Below, piece after piece: positions 26,082 to 36,313 of a stretch of DNA of 40,526 nucleotides. Position 1 is the first letter of the stretch. Each line of letters begins with the position of its first letter. Source of the stretch: Nostoc sp. NMS9 (lineage in GTDB: Bacteria > Cyanobacteriota > Cyanobacteriia > Cyanobacteriales > Nostocaceae); assembly GCF_017114995.1 (NCBI RefSeq), contig NZ_JABXKL010000051.1:1-40526 (forward strand). Direction: 5' to 3'. Under the pieces are notes generated by a model. It worked only from the letters and a program-made list of their open reading frames with translations. It did no database searches and was not told where the DNA came from. The position numbers and the translations under genes were made by a program.

Positions 26082-26762
26082 TTAAGCCATTTGATTTTCA
26101 ATCGCCCACCGCGCTAGTTCAGTACGGTTGTGGAGATTAGTTTTGCCCAACATATTGGACACATGGCTTTCAACCGTGCGCTGACTAACATTTAGTTCTT
26201 CAGCAATTTCCCGGTTAGCTAAACCCCTAGCCACAAACTGGACTACTTTGAGTTCGGTTGGGGTTAATTGCACATCGAAGGGAACCTGGATACGGGAACC
26301 GTTTTCGCCTCCTTTTGCTTGGTGTTCTTTCCAACGGATAGTTTGTTTCAGCGAGGATTCAACTTGCGCTACGAGTTCTTCTGGTTCAAAGGGCTTGACC
26401 ATATAAACATCAGCACCTTTGTTCAGACCTTTAACTCGGTCTGCACTTTGTCCCTTAGCTGAAAGGAAAAGAACCGGAATCCAGCTGGTGCGTTCGTTTT
26501 GCCGGACTTGTTCCACAAAAGTATATCCGTCCATTTCCGGCATCATCACATCGCAGATGATCATGTCTGGAACATCTTGCTCTAAAATTTCCAGAGCTTC
26601 ACGTCCATTTTCAGCGGTGATGACTTCATATCCCCGGAATTCTAAGTAATCCTTCACCAGCAAGATGAGGTTAGGGTCATCATCAATCAATAGAAGTCGT
26701 TTGTGATCTTTCATGCTGGGCTCTTTCATAGCAGTGGCACTTGTCGCGCTTCGGTCCATCAA
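26082..26762 (-). CDS. LuxR/NarL-type response regulator
   Basis: A 226-residue two-component regulator. The receiver domain carries LLLIDDDPNLILLVKDYL, the phosphoacceptor Asp in MIICDVMMPEMDG and the conserved Lys in VYMVKPFEPEEL. The DNA-binding domain is a LuxR-type helix-turn-helix, LTPTELKVVQFVARGLANRE then IAEELNVSQRTVESHVSNML. No histidine kinase is adjacent. It looks like the cyanobacterial group that includes Rre1/Ycf29, but I cannot confirm orthology. An internal Met (MKDHKRLLL) is an alternative start. Confidence 0.88.
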   Translation of the reverse strand: MMDRSATSATAMKEPSMKDHKRLLLIDDDPNLILLVKDYLEFRGYEVITAENGREALEILEQDVPDMIICDVMMPEMDGYTFVEQVRQNERTSWIPVLFLSAKGQSADRVKGLNKGADVYMVKPFEPEELVAQVESSLKQTIRWKEHQAKGGENGSRIQVPFDVQLTPTELKVVQFVARGLANREIAEELNVSQRTVESHVSNMLGKTNLHNRTELARWAIENQMA

Positions 26763-27180
26763 AGTCTTGAATATTTATCCTCTATGGTGGGTTATTCGAG
26801 ATGTTGTCCTTTTTCCTACTTAACTTGCCTTTGCTGTCTCGAAGTCTCAAAAATGCCGAGCACTTTCAATAGACTAGTAGCTGGATAGCAAAAGTCCAGC
26901 AAGGATACGTATAGCAGTAGTATCTATAATGCGCTATTATATATCGCTTTGAAAGGGGCGGGGTAAAAAACACTGATTAAATAATAATCTTTCGGACTCA
27001 CAAGTAAGTATTGGCTTAAAGATGACCCTACCTCAAAACCAACCCGCACTTTCTTAAAGCTTACTGCTATACCATATCCTTTGGTTGTTAAACCTCTATG
27101 AGATGTTCACAAGAAACTAGGGAAGTTTCTGGCAAAAGATGGATTGAAAACGCATATTCTTCTACCACCTTATTGCCTAT
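26763..27180. other. Intergenic region upstream of the response regulator
   Basis: About 420 bases with no recognisable gene, containing short AT-rich stretches and no strong hairpin. It probably holds the regulator promoter (minus strand) and the tail of a dead ferredoxin gene's region. I see no motif I can name. Confidence 0.35.
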
Positions 27181-27560
27181 TCAGTGTTCTCGGATGATCC
27201 GCAGAGTAACTTCCGGGTTTGCTTGGCGATACCAGACACCATCAGCGTAAATCACCATTATGGGTCTAGAACAAGAAACACGCAAGCAGTTGGCTTTAGT
27301 TTTATAGACGCAAATAGAATGACTTTAGTGCGGCTCATCGAGTTTTAAATCTTTAAGTCGCTTTTTTAAGTAATCCCAGAATTCCAGACTAGCTCGTTTT
27401 GAGCAGCAATTGCCTGGTCAGCGCAAATAAAAATGTGTTGCTGAATTTTTGTAAGTCCTAAACTTTCTACACAATTACTCAGGGTCTTATGTTCCAAAGA
27501 TTGAGTGTTTTTGGGAATTTGATGGTTGGACTGGATCGCTGTCACTGTATTGTTACTCAT
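27181..27560 (-). pseudogene. 2Fe-2S ferredoxin-like protein, broken
   Basis: Three reading segments together give a thioredoxin-like (2Fe-2S) ferredoxin of the cyanobacterial type. The first is LTKIQQHIFICADQ. After a frameshift near 27425 it continues as NCCSKRASLEFWDYLKKRLK and DLKLDEPH, then after an in-frame TAA it resumes as KTKANCLRVSCSRPIMVIYA and DGVWYRQANPEVTLRIIREH with a stop at 27181. Cysteine ligand positions are largely still present. The gene is inactivated by at least one frameshift and one stop. Confidence 0.8.
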
Positions 27561-27623
27561 CGAGCGGCTCCCTGATTACAGTTCTATAACAATTTGCAAG
27601 CTTTGCAAATAAAGTTGACTGGG

Positions 27624-27676
27624 GAGTAGGGAATGGGGAAGAATTCTCATAACTCTTAACTCCCCACTCCCTACTC
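27624..27676. repeat. Inverted repeat upstream of groES
   Basis: GAGTAGGGAATGGGGA (27624-27639) pairs with TCCCCACTCCCTACTC (27661-27676) with one mismatch in 16. It lies between the dead ferredoxin gene and the groES promoter and resembles the GGGGAGTAGGGA spacer repeats of Nostoc. A role in groESL control is not indicated. Confidence 0.55.
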
Positions 27677-27781
27677 TCTTCGTAACTTACAGAACAAAAC
27701 CTGAAAGGTAGAAATAATTAAGCATTTATACTTAAGTATATCTTTAACCTTCTAGTTCGGGAACCCGTACTCAAGGCATTC

Positions 27782-27811
27782 TTGCCATTGGACGCCATTT
27801 TTCGGTAAATT
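27782..27811 (+). promoter_or_regulatory. groESL promoter
   Basis: TTGCCA (27782-27787) and TAAATT (27806-27811) are separated by 18 bases and resemble a group-1/2 sigma -35/-10 pair. The -10 box overlaps the first bases of the CIRCE operator, the arrangement expected for HrcA repression. The start of transcription would fall inside the operator. Confidence 0.55.
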
Positions 27812-27836
27812 AGCACTCAGGAGTTGAGAGTGCTAA
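27810..27836 (+). promoter_or_regulatory. CIRCE operator (HrcA binding site)
   Basis: TTAGCACTC, nine bases, GAGTGCTAA: a perfect match to the CIRCE consensus, 18 bases upstream of the groES start. HrcA binding here represses groESL and releases on heat shock; this is established for the family and for cyanobacterial groESL. Confidence 0.95.
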
Positions 27837-27854
27837 ACTCTGGAGAAAATAATT

Positions 27855-28166
27855 ATGGCAGCTTTATCTCTAAGCGTTTCTACAGTTAAACCTTTAGGCG
27901 ATCGCGTTTTCGTAAAAGTGAGCGCCTCTGAGGAAAAGACCGCAGGTGGTCTGTATTTGCCCGATACCGCCAAGGAAAAGCCCCAAGTAGGGGAAGTAGT
28001 GGCTCTTGGTCCTGGCAAGCGTAATGACGATGGAAACCGTCAGGAATTGGAAATTAAAGTCGGCGATAAGGTGCTGTACTCTAAGTACGCTGGCACTGAC
28101 ATCAAGCTTGGCACTGAAGAATATGTACTGCTTTCTGAAAAAGATATTTTAGCAGTTGTTATCTAG
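27855..28166 (+). CDS. groES: Co-chaperonin GroES
   Basis: A 103-residue Hsp10 that forms the heptameric lid on GroEL. The sequence is typical: [12 protein letters not shown], the mobile loop [15 protein letters not shown] with [15 protein letters not shown], and [17 protein letters not shown] near the end. The ATG at 27855 has GGAG about ten bases upstream. It is the first gene of the CIRCE-controlled operon; groEL follows after a 109-base spacer packed with heptamer repeats. Confidence 0.97.
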   Translation: MAALSLSVSTVKPLGDRVFVKVSASEEKTAGGLYLPDTAKEKPQVGEVVALGPGKRNDDGNRQELEIKVGDKVLYSKYAGTDIKLGTEEYVLLSEKDILAVVI

Positions 28167-29910
<1,744 letters not shown>

Positions 29911-29934
29911 TACTTTCTAGTTACATAATTTGTA

Positions 29935-29970
29935 AAACAGCTGCTTCCTGATAGAGGCGGCTGTTTTTTT
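29935..29970 (+). terminator. Intrinsic terminator after groEL
   Basis: AAACAGC (29935-29941) pairs with GCTGTTT (29960-29966), with an inner CCT/AGG helix, and the stem runs into a seven-T tract. It ends the groESL transcript 25 bases past the stop codon. Confidence 0.85.
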
Positions 29971-29992
29971 ATGTCAAAAGAAGAGGAAAAGG

Positions 29993-30797
29993 GTGAGTTA
30001 CGACAACGCTTGTAAATATTTAGCTGAACAGTACCCTGCTGATTTTGTGCGTTGGTTACTTGGGGTAGAGGTGCAACAAATTGAAGTCTTAAAAACGGAA
30101 CTCACGCTTGAACCAATTCGCGCGTGATTCTGTGACATTTTTGCAAGCAGCTAACCAAATTTTGCACATTGAATTTCAAACTTTGGCGAAATCTAATCCG
30201 GCGCTTAATTTCCGAATGCTCGATTATTCTGTGAGGTTGAAGCGTCAGTACCGTTGTCCTGTAGTGCAAGTGCTAATCTTTTTGCAAGAAACTACTAACG
30301 AAATGGCTTTTACTGAAGAATATCGGGACAACACGACAATTCACCAATATCAGGTTGTTCGTCTTTGGGAGCAAGATTCAACACTATTTTTAGTTAATCC
30401 GGCGCTGTTACCTTTAGCAAGTTTGACGCGAACTAACTCGCCACAAACTTTACTGGCACAAGTCGCGGAACAAGTCGCTACAATTCCAGATAGGGAGGAG
30501 CGACAAAATATCGCGGGTTGTGTAGAAATTCTGGCGGGTTTGCGGTTTGAAAAGGATTTGGTTCGGCAATTTTTACGGGAGGATATTATGAAAGAGTCTG
30601 TAATTTATCAAGATATCGTTCAAAAGGAAGCGTTTAAATTGATTAGTCGTCAGCTTAAACGGCGTTTTGGTGATATTGATGAATCATTAGTTGAGCAGGT
30701 TCGGAATTTATCTGCTGAACAGTTAGAGGAGTTAGGAGAGGAACTGCTTGATTTTTCGGAAATTGCTGATTTGGTAGCTTGGTTAGAACAGCAATAG
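29993..30797 (+). pseudogene. Rpn-family nuclease with DUF4351, frameshifted
   Basis: The first frame from GTG 29993 reads SYDNACKYLAEQYPADFVRW then EVLKTELTLEPIRA and hits TGA at 30125-30127. The neighbouring frame resumes at once as DSVTFLQAANQILHIEFQ and runs to 30797. Joining IRA to DSVTF restores a normal PD-(D/E)XK Rpn-type protein, so one extra base lies in GCGT at 30122-30125. The C-terminal 50 residues (QLKRRFGDIDESLVEQVRNL to DFSEIADLVAWLEQ) are the DUF4351 domain. Such proteins are DNA endonucleases that promote recombination. The core catalytic segment (IEFQ, then RMLDYSVRL) is present but the reading frame is broken; a shortened product from 30108 is conceivable. Confidence 0.8.
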
Positions 30798-30948
30798 AAG
30801 AATTAATAAAAATAATTTACTTTTGAAGTTGCATATTTTATAACTTGTGCGATCGCCCTTAATAAATTTGTGGTTTGTGATATGTCCATTTATTTACTTT
30901 ACTCTCTGAATCACTTCTTGGGCAAAATCTTTTAGAGAGTCATACAAA

Positions 30949-31746
30949 TCACCATATTTTTTTATATGTCAACTTTTCTTCAAAATCTAAATTTTTAGCT
31001 AATTGTGCTCTTTCAGCAATTTTAGTTTTAAATACTGATGGAAAATCAGAGCTATTCATAATCAACTCGACCAATTGATTTTCATTAGCTCTAGATACAT
31101 TAAATCTAGATATTAAAGTTCCTAAAGATTTTAAATTATGCCCATTTTCATTATTAAACTTTTTAATATGTCTTAGGATTAATCTTAATCCACCAATTGA
31201 CATACGGTTAGGGGTGCAAGGCAAAATACAAAAATTACTGGCTAAAAATGCACTTTTAATTGTTTTGTTAATTGTTGGTGGGCAATCAATCAAAACATAA
31301 TCATAATTTTTAGATAGAATTTTTAGAAGTTCTTTTAGTAAATCAATCGGTTTTAATCCTAGATTATAATAAAATCCTTCCGGTAATTCTTCTTGAATTT
31401 CAAATAATATAGGGCTACTAGGTATAAGGTGTAAAGATTTAAATTTAGCTTTTATATTAGAAATATCTCGTTTAGCTATAAAGTTATCATTATTCAAATT
31501 ATCCAAATAATCTTTAGGTTGTTTAAATAAATAAGGTAAAGTCAACTTATTCCTTTCAAATTGGCTAAACCATACATCTTCTGACATTAAAATATTCGTT
31601 AAATTACATTGAGGATCAAGGTCAATAACCAGCACTCGCTTACCATACATGGTATCGCCTGCTAAATATTCCACTAATGCCATAACGATGGTAGTTTTGC
31701 CAACTCCACCCTTGAGATTGCAAATGCTTATCACTTTAGCTGTCAT
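30949..31746 (-). CDS. Orphan ParA-family ATPase
   Basis: A ParA/MinD-type P-loop ATPase of about 265 residues from MTAKVISICNLKG. The deviant Walker A is KGGVGKTT (residues 12-19), Walker A' is VLVIDLDPQCNLT and Walker B is YVLIDCPPTINKT. The annotated frame ends in KIW, but a neighbouring frame continues KYGDLYDSLKDFAQEVIQ and RVK to 30894; the two join across a run of seven A's (minus strand, 30957-30963). No parB or centromere is seen, so it may be a plasmid/phage or island relic. The gene is AT-rich. The upstream nine codons are optional. Confidence 0.8.
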   Translation of the reverse strand: MTAKVISICNLKGGVGKTTIVMALVEYLAGDTMYGKRVLVIDLDPQCNLTNILMSEDVWFSQFERNKLTLPYLFKQPKDYLDNLNNDNFIAKRDISNIKAKFKSLHLIPSSPILFEIQEELPEGFYYNLGLKPIDLLKELLKILSKNYDYVLIDCPPTINKTIKSAFLASNFCILPCTPNRMSIGGLRLILRHIKKFNNENGHNLKSLGTLISRFNVSRANENQLVELIMNSSDFPSVFKTKIAERAQLAKNLDFEEKLTYKKIW

Positions 31747-31845
31747 AATTTCTGGTAGATTGACGCATTTCATGGGCTACAGTTCTATGTTTCCCTGAAA
31801 ATATGCCCAAGTAACAGGTTCATTTTTACTTTTCCATAAAAACCC

Positions 31846-32631
31846 ATGAGCCAACTTAATCCTGAAACAACCCCCTTACACACCTTAAACCCACTCAATC
31901 GATTTTCTGACAGAGCAGAGGATTATGTAAAATATCGACCAAGCTACCCCGCAGATGCAATTGATATTATCTTGGAAGGATTAGGTGAAAATTCACAACT
32001 CGTAGCAGCAGATATTGGTGCAGGTACAGGAATTGCTTCCAGACTGTTAGCTGAACGAGGGGTTAATGTCATAGCCATAGAACCAAATGCGGCGATGCGA
32101 GAAGCGGCTGAAGCACATCCTTTGATAGAGTTTCGTGATGGAACAGCAGAATTTACCCAACTCCCTGATAATTCAGTTGATTTAGTTACTTGTTTTCAAG
32201 CTTTCCACTGGTTCAATCCCGAAGCAACTTTATTGGAATTTCACCGCATTTTAAAACCATCAGCACGCTTGGCTGTGGTGTGGAATAACCGCGATCAAGA
32301 AGATGCATTAACCACAGAATATAGCCGAATAGTCCGCGAAGCATCTAATAATCACCCAGCAGAATCTAGAATGCAGTCCGTAGAGCCACTGTTAGTAACT
32401 CCTCATTTTATTAATATCCACGAATATAATTTTACTTACAGGCAACAGTTAGATTTAACTGGACTTATTGGACGAGCAATGAGTGTTTCTTACCTTCCGC
32501 GTGAAGGTTTGGGATATGAACAGCTTATTGATAGGTTTCAAGAATTATATCAGCGCTTTCATGATGAAAGTGGTTTTGTGTATATGGTCTATCGCACTAG
32601 CGTACACCTTGGTGAAGTAATTTCAAAATAA
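31846..32631 (+). CDS. Class I SAM-dependent methyltransferase
   Basis: A 261-residue methyltransferase with motif I VAADIGAGTGIASRLLAERG (residues 53-72), the acidic end of strand 2 in VIAIEPNAAMREAA, and the post-motif segment NSVDLVTCFQAFHWFNPEAT. The FSDRAEDYVKYRPSYPADAI start is typical of the UbiE/SmtA-like small-molecule group. The substrate is unknown. It is divergent from ParA (about 100 bases between starts) and lies 60 bases before the radical SAM gene on the same strand. Confidence 0.85.
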   Translation: MSQLNPETTPLHTLNPLNRFSDRAEDYVKYRPSYPADAIDIILEGLGENSQLVAADIGAGTGIASRLLAERGVNVIAIEPNAAMREAAEAHPLIEFRDGTAEFTQLPDNSVDLVTCFQAFHWFNPEATLLEFHRILKPSARLAVVWNNRDQEDALTTEYSRIVREASNNHPAESRMQSVEPLLVTPHFINIHEYNFTYRQQLDLTGLIGRAMSVSYLPREGLGYEQLIDRFQELYQRFHDESGFVYMVYRTSVHLGEVISK

Positions 32632-32691
32632 AAATGGGAATCATAAGAAGTAGGGTGCGTTAATTCCCTCTCAATAAATATCAGGATTTAC

Positions 32692-33630
32692 ATGGCACAA
32701 CCAAAATATGAAGGTTATTGCGAATGCATTCCTACTAAATTAGTCAGAGAAAAGTTTGGAGATGTCAATGTTTTTGCCCAAAATGCTAAATCACTCTTAA
32801 CAAAAGCTACTGGTTTTATTGGTAATTATGATTTTACTCTAAATCCTTACAGGGGATGTCAATACGCTTGTAGCTATTGCTATGCTGCTGCATTTAGCCC
32901 TAATACTCAAATGCGCCAAGATTGGGGTAAATGGGTAATTTTTAAGGAAAATTCTGCTGAAATTTTAGCGAAAGAATTAAAAAAATGGTATGAAAAAAAT
33001 CCCCAGACTCCTCCTAGTATATACATGAGTAGCGTTACCGATCCTTATCAACCACTTGAGTCTAAACATCAACTGACTCGTCGGTTGTTAGAGGTAATGC
33101 TAGATATGGGGATTGACGGTTATCCAACTCCAACTTTGGTGATTCAAACTCGTAGCCCAATTATTACTAGAGATATTGATTATTTACAACGATTTAAGCG
33201 ATTGCGAATTAATATGAGCATTCCCACTGGGAGCGAATTAGTAAGAAAAGATTTTGAACCGCGATCGCCCAGTATTAAAGCCAGACTAAATGCTATCACT
33301 AAAATTAAACAAAGTATTGATTATTATAAAGGTTTTCTTCCTCAAATTTCTATTACTATTACCCCTCTACTTCCTACTTTGCCAACTGATGAGTCTACTT
33401 TCATTGACAAACTAGCCATCGCCGATAGAGTTGTAATTCAAACTTTTCATGCTAGCCAAAGTCGTTCTCTCATAGCATCAACTCGCCAAGAAGCTGAAGA
33501 AATTAAGCAAAAATACGCTTGGTGGTATGAGGATGAGAAATTAAGCTATAGGAAATTTAAGGAAAAGTTAGTTTCTCAGCTTCCAGGTGTAGAAATTATG
33601 GAAGGTAAAGAAGGATTTGGCTATGAATAA
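32692..33630 (+). CDS. SPL-family radical SAM protein
   Basis: A 312-residue radical SAM protein related to spore photoproduct lyase. The [4Fe-4S] motif is CQYACSYCYA (Cys56, 60 and 63), preceded by NPYRGCQYAC and followed by IYMSSVTDPYQPLESKHQLT and VIQTRSPIITRDIDYL. Members cleave SAM to generate a radical; SPL itself repairs thymine dimers, but cyanobacterial homologues lack a proven role. The stop overlaps the start of the next gene by 8 bases (ATGAATAA), implying translational coupling with the methyltransferase-like protein downstream. Confidence 0.85.
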   Translation: MAQPKYEGYCECIPTKLVREKFGDVNVFAQNAKSLLTKATGFIGNYDFTLNPYRGCQYACSYCYAAAFSPNTQMRQDWGKWVIFKENSAEILAKELKKWYEKNPQTPPSIYMSSVTDPYQPLESKHQLTRRLLEVMLDMGIDGYPTPTLVIQTRSPIITRDIDYLQRFKRLRINMSIPTGSELVRKDFEPRSPSIKARLNAITKIKQSIDYYKGFLPQISITITPLLPTLPTDESTFIDKLAIADRVVIQTFHASQSRSLIASTRQEAEEIKQKYAWWYEDEKLSYRKFKEKLVSQLPGVEIMEGKEGFGYE

Positions 33631-34906
33631 TCCTATCGCAAATTGGTGGCGAAGTCAGCAGTTCAAATTATCTTTAAAACGCGGGGATATCCGAAGTGCA
33701 GTCCAACTATTGCAAGAGATTCAAAAATCAGGTGCAAGATTCTCATGGTTAGAAAAACTATTTAAGGATAAACTTCAATTTGAACGTTATTCCCAAGAAT
33801 ACAAACGGCAAACAGAAACTTTAAGTAAACAACTAACAGAAGCATCTCAACAAAAAGATGATCTTATATTAATCCCAGATGAGGAATTTGTTAAATATAT
33901 CTATAAAGTTTTCAATTTCATACAGCACGATGAATATAAACTGCAATCTACTGGTATTGATGAACGGATATTTGATGATTTGGAATCAAGGCTAGTTGAA
34001 TATCTCAAAGAAGAATTTAGTAAGATTCCTGAAAAACAGTTATTTATTAAGCTAGAAGATGCTCTTGAAGATATTAATAACTTAAAAATTGGACAAGACC
34101 CAGACTACCGTTTTAGTCTAACTCCTCATGTGTACTTTATGAAGTATTTTTTAGAAAATGTATATTGCATATATTTAGCTTGGTTTCTCATTTACCAGGA
34201 TGCTTTACTACCAAGTAAGGTTAATATCCTTGATATTGCAGCAGGCCCAGGAACAGTTGCTTATGGTTTAGCTTTATTTCTCCAAAGTAGTAGCGGTTTT
34301 TTTCATATCCCGCAAATGCACATATCTTATTACTCTTTAGAAAAACAAGATGCCTTCCAGTTTCGTGGACTTCAGTTTTGGCGACGATATATAGAGTCGC
34401 GTCTAACTCCTGTGAATGCTTTCTTCCGCTTTGTTACTACTGATATTTTTACTTGGAAGACTCAATCGAATAATCTACCCAAAGATTTTTTCGACTTTAT
34501 CGTAATTTCTCACTGCTTCTTTGCAGATCCAGCTAAGAGGGTTGAAGCTAATAATACTTACAAGGAAATATTTGCCACAAGCTTAAAAAAATCAGGTTAT
34601 ATTCTGCTAATTGTGCAAGATAAAAAGTTATTCAAAGTTTACGATGTTCACCAATTTGAAAACCAAGAACAGGAAAAAAATGTAGTGGATAAATTTCTGG
34701 CAGAACTTGGATTAGAGTTAGTCTGGTATAAATATCTAACCTCAACAGATTCAAGAAAACCTTTGTCCGGTGTTGAATTTGGTAAATTTGCTCGAGAAAA
34801 ATTACCAAAACAACTGTATATGAGTCCAATACTCCAACAGTATTTTGGTCAGAAGCATCAGTTACACTATACATTAGATGATTATGTAATCTTGGCGAAA
34901 AAATAA
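33623..34906 (+). CDS. Methyltransferase-like protein coupled to the SPL gene
   Basis: A 427-residue protein (start ATG 33623, overlapping the radical SAM stop by 8 bases; AAGGAT is 9 bases upstream). The N-terminal 90 residues are charged and helical (SQEYKRQTETLSKQLTEAS), predicting a coiled coil. A Rossmann-like SAM-binding motif ILDIAAGPGTVAYGLALF lies near residues 202-219, followed by FFDFIVISHCFFADPAKR. The fold looks like a class I methyltransferase, but the family is not known to me. The gene is AT-rich compared with its urease neighbour. Coupling suggests the pair acts together. Confidence 0.65.
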   Translation: MNNPIANWWRSQQFKLSLKRGDIRSAVQLLQEIQKSGARFSWLEKLFKDKLQFERYSQEYKRQTETLSKQLTEASQQKDDLILIPDEEFVKYIYKVFNFIQHDEYKLQSTGIDERIFDDLESRLVEYLKEEFSKIPEKQLFIKLEDALEDINNLKIGQDPDYRFSLTPHVYFMKYFLENVYCIYLAWFLIYQDALLPSKVNILDIAAGPGTVAYGLALFLQSSSGFFHIPQMHISYYSLEKQDAFQFRGLQFWRRYIESRLTPVNAFFRFVTTDIFTWKTQSNNLPKDFFDFIVISHCFFADPAKRVEANNTYKEIFATSLKKSGYILLIVQDKKLFKVYDVHQFENQEQEKNVVDKFLAELGLELVWYKYLTSTDSRKPLSGVEFGKFAREKLPKQLYMSPILQQYFGQKHQLHYTLDDYVILAKK

Positions 34907-34983
34907 TGATAAATTGCAGGTAAAACACTAAAGAATGCATTAAATAAATATAAGGTATCTGAACTTTAATCTTGAATTTATAA

Positions 34984-35823
34984 ATGACCTGCAATTCACA
35001 AATAGCAGAAGGTTGGCATGGCAAACTTAATTTAGTCTATGCCGATCGCCAGGGTAGAACCCAATTAATTTACAATTACCAACAAGCGCCCCTGAAGGTA
35101 CAACGCCCATTCTATCCAGAAGGGGAAAAAGTTTGTCATAACGTAATTTTACATACAGCCGGGGGAATGGTGGGAGGCGATCGCTTATCCTCTAACATCC
35201 ACCTCCAACCCCAAACCCAAGCCTTAATCACTACAGCTGCTGCAAGCAAGATATATCGTAGTAATGGCTTACAAGCTAGACAAAGTATCCAGATGCAAGT
35301 TGATGCTGGTGCTTGTTTAGAATGGTTGCCGCAAGAGACAATTTTATTTAACGCTGCGATTTATCGGCAAGATTTACGGGTAGAATTAGCAACCGGGGGC
35401 AGTTGGTTAGGCTGGGAAATCACCCGATTTGGTCGCAGTGCTAGAGGAGAAAAATTCTTGCAAGGGGAATGGCGATCGCACACGGAAATTTGGCAGCAAG
35501 GTGTTCCTTTGTGGATTGATCGCCAATATTTACCAGGTAGTGAAGATGTTTTTCACAGTCCTCACGGCTTGGCAGGAAAACCAATAGTAGGTAGTCTAGT
35601 TTGGGTTGGTAGTGCAGTTTCAGCAGAAATTGTCGAAAAAACGCGAAATTTATGGAATGGGGAAGGGGAAGCGGGTGTTAGCCGATTACAACATGGATTA
35701 TTGTGTCGATATCGCGGTTCTTCCACATCTGAGGTGAGAAACTGGTTTATTAATGTTTGGCAGCTGCTGCGAGTTTCTTTTTTGAATCGTGGTAATTGTA
35801 TACCAAGAGTGTGGCAGCTTTGA
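34984..35823 (+). CDS. ureD: Urease accessory protein UreD
   Basis: A 279-residue urease maturation factor. Conserved UreD segments visible are GWHGKLNLVYADRQGRTQL, KVQRPFYPEGEKVCHNVIL, HTAGGMVGGDRL and AASKIYRSNGLQARQS. UreD forms the UreDFG complex that loads nickel into urease in the cytoplasm. It starts the urease cluster here; ureF and ureG are not within the window. The ATG at 34984 follows a 77-base spacer after the SPL-coupled gene. Length is normal. Confidence 0.93.
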   Translation: MTCNSQIAEGWHGKLNLVYADRQGRTQLIYNYQQAPLKVQRPFYPEGEKVCHNVILHTAGGMVGGDRLSSNIHLQPQTQALITTAAASKIYRSNGLQARQSIQMQVDAGACLEWLPQETILFNAAIYRQDLRVELATGGSWLGWEITRFGRSARGEKFLQGEWRSHTEIWQQGVPLWIDRQYLPGSEDVFHSPHGLAGKPIVGSLVWVGSAVSAEIVEKTRNLWNGEGEAGVSRLQHGLLCRYRGSSTSEVRNWFINVWQLLRVSFLNRGNCIPRVWQL

Positions 35824-35886
35824 ACGAACCACGAAGGCGCGAAGGACGCGTTCGCGCAGCGTCTCGAAGAGAAGGAGGAGGTATTA
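35824..35886. repeat. GCG-rich repeat between ureD and ureA
   Basis: The spacer reads as GAAGGCGCGAAGGACGCG then a short palindrome GACGC...GCGTC around TTCGCGCA, followed by AAGGAGGAGG, which contains the ureA binding site. Sequences like this recur in Nostoc spacers. The palindrome could slow read-through without ending it. Confidence 0.5.
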
Positions 35887-36189
35887 ATGCAACTTACGCC
35901 GCAGGAAAAAGATAAGTTATTAATTTTTACAGCTGCTTTATTAGCAGAAAGACGGAAAGGAAGGGGTTTAAAACTGAATTATCCCGAAGCGATCGCTTAT
36001 ATTTCTGCTGCCATTTTAGAAGGTGCAAGAGATGGGCAAACTGTAGCTGAATTAATGAGTTATGGTACAACTCTATTAACGCGGGATGATGTCATGGAAG
36101 GGATATCAGAAATGGTGCATGAAGTGCAAGTTGAAGCAACTTTTCCTGATGGTACAAAGTTAGTGACAGTACATAATCCAATTCATTAA
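35887..36189 (+). CDS. ureA: Urease gamma subunit
   Basis: A 100-residue urease gamma subunit. The sequence is characteristic: [40 protein letters not shown] and [20 protein letters not shown]. It assembles with UreB and UreC into the nickel enzyme that hydrolyses urea. GGAGGAGG ends 6 bases before the ATG. It is separated from ureB by an unrelated gene of about 0.74 kb, which is unusual for the family. Confidence 0.96.
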   Translation: MQLTPQEKDKLLIFTAALLAERRKGRGLKLNYPEAIAYISAAILEGARDGQTVAELMSYGTTLLTRDDVMEGISEMVHEVQVEATFPDGTKLVTVHNPIH

Positions 36190-36313
36190 ATTTACTTTAT
36201 AGTGTGTTACTTTAAAGACAAAAGTCTTTTATAGACATTAATTAATAATCAAGTATATAATTTAACACATTAATTAAAAGTATACTGCTTGATGATAGTC
36301 AAGCATAAAGGCA

